From positions 1,057,501-1,121,500 of the forward strand of contig JABMCL010002280.1 in assembly GCA_018857735.1 (NCBI GenBank): a stretch of DNA of 64,000 bases. The letters are read 5' to 3'. Within the stretch, counting starts at the first letter, position 1. Each line of letters starts with the position of its first letter. Source of the DNA: Alviniconcha marisindica (Eukaryota > Mollusca > Gastropoda > Provannidae). Shown one piece after another: positions 59,701 through 64,000 of the stretch. The notes under the pieces are model-generated. The model did no database searches, was not told the origin of the DNA, and saw only the letters and a program-made list of their open reading frames with translations. A program made the position numbers and the translations under genes.

Positions 59701-62700
59701 ATTCTGCAACATGCTTCAGGTCATCGTCCACAGATACCTTGGGTACCACCAACTGTGGGACAAATCACACACATAATCATCACTAGCTTGGTTACCTCCA
59801 GCAGTAGAACAAATCACACACATGACCATTACCATCTTGGTTATCTCCAGATACAGAACAAATCATACATGTGACCATCACTAGCTTGTTACCTCCAGCT
59901 GAAAAACAAACACACATGACCATCACCATCTTGGTTACCATCAGCTGCAAAACATCAGACACGACCATCACTAGCTTGGTTACCTTCAACTGCAGAATAA
60001 ATCATACATGACCATCACTAAATTATATAACTTGGTTACCTCCAACTGCAGATGACCATCACTAGCTTGGTTATCTTCAACTAAAGAACAAATCACACAT
60101 GACCATCAATAGCTTGGTTACCTTCAACTGCAGAACAAATCACACACGACCATCACTAGCTTGGTTACCACCAGCTGCAAAACAGATCACTACATGACCA
60201 TCACTAGCTCAGTTACCTCCAACTGCAGAACAAATCACGCACATGACCATCACTAGCTTGGTTATCTTCAACTGCAGAACAAATCACACATGACCATCAC
60301 TAGCTTGGTTACCACCAGCTGCAAAACAGATCACTACATGACCATCACTAGCTCGGTTACCTCCAACTGCAGAACAAACTACACACATAATAATTGCGTA
60401 CCAACTGACTGCACCACAAATACATAATAAATCATGACTGCTACCTTTGGCAACAATTGGACAACAATATTGTACATCCTCAGTGCTACCTGTGGTACCA
60501 CCAAGCGCATACCAACAACAAAATCTACAACACACCATCACTGCTGCCTTTAGCACAATGAACAATGGACAAAACCTGGACAGACCGCCACAGTGATTCC
60601 AATACACCCCCCAGCCTCATTATGGTGGGGATGAATACGGGTGCCTTTGGGAGTTAACAAATGAAAGAAATTTCACTCAAGCTAAGGACGGGAAAAATGC
60701 AAACCACATCACTTACAACTGTAGGGTAGGAGTCAGCGACTTCATAGCTTTCGTTGACATGTGTGATGCGCCAGCTTTCATTGGGAACACCCTGAAAACA
60801 AGTCATCCCCACTGTGTTACAAAGCTTACAAACAAAGCAACCAATTAACAAATCAATTAATTAATCAGAAAAAGATAAAACAGACACAATACCAACATGT
60901 TTTTAATCTTAGATAAAAGACAAGCACAGATCTGTCCTGCTTAATAAAAGCTCCACACAGTATGCTGTGTTGATGATGAAGTGATGCTTAATGTCCTCAG
61001 ATGTCAGTTGACATATTAGGGACAAGCTGTGACCAATGCCAAAGCATGGTTCAATATAGCTTTACATCCACGGAAACCAGAAGGCTCGTTAGGACGGACA
61101 GCCCAGGATGGCCACCTCGACTCTCACACAGCTCCTGAACTATGACCGAGAAGCGATGAATGCTGTGTTCCACCTGTGGGTCAGATGTAAAATGAACAAA
61201 CAGCTAATTCCTCAGGTGTGTCAAACGAATGGCCCACAATGGATTATTATGCCACAACATGTGCCTTACATCCAGTTTTGCTGTTCTGCGTCTGTGTTAT
61301 ACATGTGTTAACTCTTTCATTGGCATTTGATACTTTTTGACACAGTTTGTGGCAGCATGTATATGAGAGATGCTGGACACGTGAAACAGAGGTGTTCTGG
61401 CACATTATTTTCGTCTGTCAGATTTATGTCACAGAAAAATCGTTTTTTTGGTGGATGAAAAATTGCAGCGCCACCAACCACTGCTTCCTTGTGTCAGCAT
61501 TGTCTGGCATTTTGTAGACAGTAGCTTGTGGCTGAATCATTGCATTTGAAGAACACCTAGTTTTCTCTGATTGTAACAACAAACATGGACTGCACAGCGT
61601 ACCCCACTACTCCTTGTAGATCCAGATCTATTCTGCAAACTGCCATCCTTTCAAACCAAAAGTTGTGCACAAATTTATGGCAGCCTTCTGTTACTGGTGA
61701 AAAAGCTGGAAGGGAAGTTGTGAACAGATGAGTGTCTAGCCAGCTACAACACCAGCTTTACAAGGAACAGTGAACCCTACCTGACGCTTGTACTCTGCTA
61801 TTGGATCATACACTTTCCATCCATCCTCTCCATCATAGACGCCTTTGAACTCGAATGCAAAGAAGGGCTGCAAGACAGATTAAAGCAACAAATTCAGACA
61901 AAATACAACAGAAAACCATTTTATTTGTCTGGCAAGACAAAAATTGGCCTTCAATTGGCCGTCAGTGGTAGTGCACCGTCTGATGATAGCAAAGTCAACA
62001 TTTTTGTTTGTTTGTTTTTTTGGCTATAAAGTAATGAACCCTTATGTGGTTCACAAGTCCAATCTGAGATTTTGTACACTTATACCCACTCACACTGAGT
62101 TTAACAAACAAGCTATGGATCATTTAAAATGTAAAAGCATGATCCACATTTCTTTCTTAAATCCAGAAGCATTAACTCATTGAATACATGATCCGATCTG
62201 GAAATTACAGCACAGAAACTGTATTTGTTCATATGCTCCACAAAGAAATCTATTTTTTTAGTGCAACAGCAAAACTACAAAAAAAAGAGCTCTTGTCATG
62301 AGACTGCATATCCACTGTGTTAAACACTTGAGTCTGACTCACCATTTTGTTCGTGATGGGGAAAGCATACTGTTGGATCTTCTCAAAGATTTGCCGACGT
62401 GAGTGATTCTCCTGTTTGTGGGCAAACCTCAGGTTCCTGAAGTCCTGCAGAACCAGTCAACGCCAAGTTTCAGTCAGTGCCCAGACATTTGCTTGCTCTA
62501 TCAAACTGTCAACACCAAGCTTCAGTCAGCGGCCATACATTTGTTTACTCTATCATTCAACACCAAGTTTCAATCAGTACCCAGACATTTGCTTACTCTA
62601 TCAGTCAACACCAACCTTCAGTAAGCAGCCATATATTTGCTTACTCTCTCAAACAGTCATCACCAAGTTTCAGTCAGCGGCCATGTATTTGCTTACTCTC

Positions 62701-63219
62701 TCACACAGACTCTCAAAACACCATTTGCTTGATAATAAAAGAACAGTTAGTTGGAAGATGTCACAGATTCAACATACATGTACAGCACTTACGTTGTGGA
62801 ATAAGGAAAGAACTAAGCATAAAATCAACAGAATTAGTAGCTCTGTGTTGACATCACATGTACTGGTTTAAAGTATAACGCAAATTGCAACTAATGACTG
62901 GCCACTTTCCCACCTCTTTTTGTATGCCTACAAAAAATCATAATGACAAAATATACAGCTCATGCACAAAAGTATTCCCATTTAAACAAGACGGGAAGTG
63001 AAAAAACATCACAGGCCCTATCAATTGGGACAGATTTTTTTTTTTTTAAGACACAAGGCCTGAAGTGGGATGACACCGTTTTAATAAATCTGAAAACCAT
63101 TTACCTACCTTGCACAGAATGTCTATACCATAGGAGTTTTCCCCCTTGCTGGTAGACCCACCAATCTTTTCTACCCGGCTGCAGATACCCAGTGGCACAT
63201 CCAGGATGAGGGGTGGCTC
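50525..63219 (-). CDS. MTMR2: Myotubularin-related phosphatase (MTMR2-like), 13 exons, lacks N-terminal exons
   Basis: Myotubularins remove the 3-phosphate from PI3P and PI(3,5)P2 on endosomal membranes. Thirteen exons join in frame to 523 codons and end in TAG at 50525-50527. Numbering from the first codon seen, residues 1-100 are the PH-GRAM domain ([21 protein letters not shown]). Residues 101-473 form the phosphatase domain, with the active site [11 protein letters not shown] at 298-308: nucleophile Cys299, Arg305. The enzyme is therefore predicted active, not a pseudophosphatase. Residues 474-510 form a coiled coil ([20 protein letters not shown]). The C-terminus PVNI could be a PDZ ligand. 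Details such as IGG, GENSYG and [11 protein letters not shown] favour MTMR2 over MTMR1, but an invertebrate gene is probably co-orthologous to MTM1/MTMR1/MTMR2. About 120 N-terminal residues lie beyond the window. It converges on GEMIN5. Confidence 0.96.
50690..51312 (-). repeat. 33-bp minisatellite abutting MTMR2 exon-13 acceptor
   Basis: On +, AACTCAGATCACATGGAGAA then GAACCACATGCAA, about 18 copies. It begins 12 bp from the acceptor of exon 13 and the boundary sequence resembles a diverged unit. Confidence 0.92.
51330..51567 (-). mobile_element. SINE-A, inverted and internally shortened copy
   Basis: Body (ACCTGCCACCTGCACTTTTG) and diverged tRNA-like head at 51500-51567 on the minus strand. 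Confidence 0.8.
51621..51800 (-). CDS. MTMR2: MTMR2 exon 12 of window
   Basis: Acceptor TGGTGCCAG, donor GTCTGT, 60 codons: [20 protein letters not shown] to [16 protein letters not shown] is a conserved end of the phosphatase domain. The acceptor is the edge of a ~1-kb array. Confidence 0.96.
51801..52810 (-). repeat. ~1-kb array abutting MTMR2 exon-12 acceptor
   Basis: On +, units of CCACACGTTAACACCCAACC, ACACCAGCACACTGTGAA and TGACCACATGACACCACAC. The unit adjoining exon 12 differs from the others mainly in having GCCAG where others have GCCATG, which creates the AG. Confidence 0.9.
53252..53365 (-). CDS. MTMR2: MTMR2 exon 11 of window
   Basis: Acceptor CTCCACAG, donor GTGAGC, 38 codons: [20 protein letters not shown] to NCQMQAAKE. 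The exon start and acceptor are duplicated once upstream in the gene (53405-53450). Confidence 0.96.
53366..53455 (-). repeat. Extra copy of MTMR2 exon-11 start and acceptor
   Basis: AGGAAATGCCCATTGAATTC and AAAGGCGTTGGGGAACTGTG at 53407-53450 repeat the first ~40 bases of exon 11 plus acceptor, with two substitutions. Confidence 0.93.
53590..53775 (-). repeat. 26-bp tandem repeat, eight copies
   Basis: On +, TGACTCACCTGTAGTGCTAA then CTGACA. On the MTMR2 strand each unit reads ACAGGTGAGTCA, a consensus donor, although no exon adjoins it. Confidence 0.92.
53900..54599 (-). repeat. 27-bp minisatellite starting at MTMR2 exon-10 donor, ~22 copies
   Basis: On the gene strand, GTGAGTTGTTGCTGCTTCCT then TTGTGGG. 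The first unit contains the functional donor of exon 10. Frames running through it in both directions (for example 53898-54914) are artefacts of the period being a multiple of three. Confidence 0.95.
54600..54800 (-). CDS. MTMR2: MTMR2 exon 10 of window
   Basis: Acceptor GTTTCAG, donor GTGAGT, 67 codons: [20 protein letters not shown] to [14 protein letters not shown]. The donor is followed directly by a ~27-bp array repeating GTGAGTTGTTGC. Confidence 0.97.
54889..54977 (-). mobile_element. Element C, inverted copy
   Basis: Inverse of GAGCTGTGTGAAAGTCGAGG to GTGGACGTAAAGCA, well conserved. Confidence 0.78.
55030..55240 (-). repeat. 58-bp tandem repeat, about four copies
   Basis: On +, GATCTGGTCAATCACACTGG, CCATGAGCATCTCAACCAAC and ATCTCTTTGCATTGTTCA. 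Confidence 0.95.
55799..55897 (-). CDS. MTMR2: MTMR2 exon 9, catalytic loop
   Basis: Acceptor TGATGCAG, donor GTAACG, 33 codons: [20 protein letters not shown], then [13 protein letters not shown]. The C-X5-R signature is intact; the Cys codon is at 55826-55828. Confidence 0.98.
56255..56348 (-). CDS. MTMR2: MTMR2 exon 8 of window
   Basis: Acceptor GTGTGCAG, donor [26 protein letters not shown] to THWLEHIK, leading into the catalytic loop exon. Confidence 0.96.
56475..57210 (+). mobile_element. Element E, longest copy
   Basis: Shares ordered blocks with 36858-37290 and a segment with 35570-35640 (minus); interrupted by (CA)n at 56738-56798. No coding potential seen; family unknown. Confidence 0.6.
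57399..57490 (-). CDS. MTMR2: MTMR2 exon 7 of window
   Basis: Acceptor TTACTTCAG, donor GTAGGT, ends in phase 2: [20 protein letters not shown] to NIHVMRE. The split codon AG|C (Ser) joins exon 8. Confidence 0.96.
57540..58136. repeat. (CA)n/(CCCA)n microsatellite mosaic
   Basis: CA runs mixed with ACCCACCCAC and GCATGTAGGCACACACTCAG units, ending at the exon-6 donor GTTGTG. Confidence 0.93.
58140..58328 (-). CDS. MTMR2: MTMR2 exon 6 of window
   Basis: Acceptor ATGTTTCAG, donor GTTGTG at the edge of a (GT)n tract, 63 codons: [20 protein letters not shown] to [12 protein letters not shown]. The acceptor lies in the last unit of a 34-bp tandem array. Confidence 0.97.
58329..58735 (-). repeat. 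34-bp array of MTMR2 exon-6 acceptor, 12 copies
   Basis: On the gene strand, GGTTATGGTTCAGCATTTGT, then ATGTTTCAG and the exon-like bases GTCTT or GGCTT. The last unit is the functional acceptor. The period leaves all three minus frames open, giving false proteins of up to 225 codons. Confidence 0.96.
59030..59205 (+). mobile_element. SINE-A, 5'-truncated copy
   Basis: Tail part only (AGAATCACATGCGACAAAAG, GAATAGCGGTATACAAAAGC) ending in ATCAATCAATCAA. Confidence 0.82.
59678..59752 (-). CDS. MTMR2: MTMR2 exon 5 of window
   Basis: Acceptor TCCCACAG, donor GTAAGT, 25 codons: [25 protein letters not shown] (contiguous). The acceptor and first ~14 bases are repeated about 14 times into the preceding intron. 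Confidence 0.96.
59753..60400 (-). repeat. ~45-bp array of MTMR2 exon-5 acceptor and exon start, ~14 copies
   Basis: On +, AGCTTGGTTACCACCAGCTG then CAGAACAAATCACACATGAC and CATCACT. On the gene strand this is TTGTTCTGCAG followed by TTGGTGGTAACC, matching the functional TCCCACAG and TTGGTGGTACCC. Confidence 0.93.
60717..60791 (-). CDS. MTMR2: MTMR2 exon 4 of window
   Basis: Acceptor GTTTTCAG, donor GTAAGT, 25 codons: [25 protein letters not shown] (contiguous). The PNESWRI motif is a myotubularin hallmark. Confidence 0.96.
60966..61143 (-). mobile_element. Element C, full inverted copy
   Basis: Inverse of the full 4549-4703 element, including the second block with TCCCTAATATGTCAA. Confidence 0.75.
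61781..61867 (-). CDS. MTMR2: MTMR2 exon 3 of window
   Basis: Acceptor CTTGCAG, donor GTAGGG, 29 codons: [20 protein letters not shown] to EYKRQ. End of PH-GRAM and linker to the phosphatase domain. Confidence 0.96.
62343..62444 (-). CDS. MTMR2: MTMR2 exon 2 of window
   Basis: Acceptor TTCTGCAG, donor GTGAGT, 34 codons: [20 protein letters not shown] to AFPITNKM. A minisatellite begins about 10 bp intronic of the acceptor. Confidence 0.96.
62455..62705 (-). repeat. ~55-bp tandem repeat near MTMR2 exon-2 acceptor, about five copies
   Basis: On +, GTCAACACCAAGTTTCAGTC and CCATACATTTGCTTACTCT. It starts ten bases intronic of the acceptor. Confidence 0.92.
63109..63219 (-). CDS. MTMR2: MTMR2 exon 1 of window
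   Basis: Acceptor GATGCAG, donor GTAGGT, phase 0/0, 37 codons: [20 protein letters not shown] to YGIDILCK. Middle of the PH-GRAM domain. Confidence 0.95.
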
Positions 63220-64000
63220 CTGCATCAAAAACATCAAGTCATGCATCAAAGGCAGCCAGGTTATCAGACGATCATACAAACCAACCAGGGTCGCGGCCCT
63301 GATGGTCAAATGCACTGTCACTTAGAGAAACTAACCTGCAATGGTTTCACCCTTATCAAGATAGAGTGGGGGACTTTTCCGAGTTCTTCTGAGTCAACAC
63401 TTCACTTACGCAGTCTGATCAGTGCCTGCTGCAGTTCTGTGCGCATAGCACGTGCACACTAAACTAAGCACATTGCAGATGGGAAAGCCTGAACTTTCAA
63501 TCAGATTTAAAAAGAAGGTAATGTAACAGTCAGTGGAATGAAAATGCTGCTGAAAATAAAGCAGCATGATGGTCACTGTCAAGATTTTGTCTCAGGACTT
63601 CTGTTCTAAAGAAGTGGATGTGGATTACACTAGCAAACAGCTACAATGACGTCAATGTGCATTATACACTCAGAAGGAATGCTGTTTCTGGATCACCTTA
63701 AGTCAGGAACAGGCAAATCATGATACTGCAAAAACCCAAATATCTTACTCAGTAACAATACACAATATAGTTACAGTTAGTGCGGTTCCTTCATTCTTGA
63801 ACAAATAAATACCAGAATGTCAGAGTGAAGTAATGTGCACCTAAAAGAGCAGAATATATTATTGTGTGCTGCATGGGAGATATCCACAGTTGTTGTTTTT
63901 TAAATGTAAGACTATAAATTTGCATCTAGAATTCAGTACTTTCTGTTAAATTCAGCACTTACTGACTTAGAATGCTAAACCTAATCCTACCATGTTTTAA
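63220..64000. other. MTMR2 intron continuing out of window
   Basis: AT-rich sequence with no reading frame resembling the N-terminal myotubularin region. The preceding exon is expected beyond 64000. Confidence 0.6.

Overview
This is a window from an animal nuclear genome. Two intron-rich genes converge on each other, both with canonical GT-AG introns. The rest is dominated by microsatellites, minisatellites and tRNA-derived SINEs. Protein similarity, intron sizes and the very high (CA)n/(CT)n load fit a lophotrochozoan, most likely a gastropod mollusc. That assignment is inference; no marker gene fixes the species.

Layout. Positions 1-14129 hold no exon I can support: GT/CT arrays, a foldback element at the left edge, SINEs, a piggyBac-like MITE and several short tandem duplications. 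From 14130 to 37695 on the + strand lie the last ten exons (1013 codons, every splice phase consistent) of GEMIN5. They cover the TPR-like dimerisation region to the C-terminus; the WD40 half lies upstream. From 37696 to 50524 is the convergent 3' region, with probable untranslated regions and many tandem repeats but no recognisable exon. From 50525 to 63219 on the - strand lie thirteen exons (523 codons) of a myotubularin of the MTM1/MTMR1/MTMR2 group, closest to MTMR2. They run from the PH-GRAM domain through an intact CSDGWDR active site to a C-terminal coiled coil. The first exons lie beyond 64000.

The two genes have no known functional partnership: one is an RNA-binding subunit of the SMN complex, the other a phosphoinositide 3-phosphatase.

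The most unusual signal is the placement of the minisatellites. In both genes, at about twelve of the 44 splice junctions in the window, a tandem array starts at the junction and in most cases includes it. The donor or acceptor, often with 5-40 bases of adjacent exon, is copied between one and about 35 extra times into the intron. I read these as splice-site-seeded intronic minisatellites producing rows of candidate decoy splice sites.

Four dispersed repeat families are defined by comparing copies inside the window: SINE-A (about 460 bp, tRNA-like head), SINE-B (about 300 bp, different tRNA-like head), element C (about 160 bp) and a longer element E (up to about 700 bp). A fifth repeat, D, is present in two copies.
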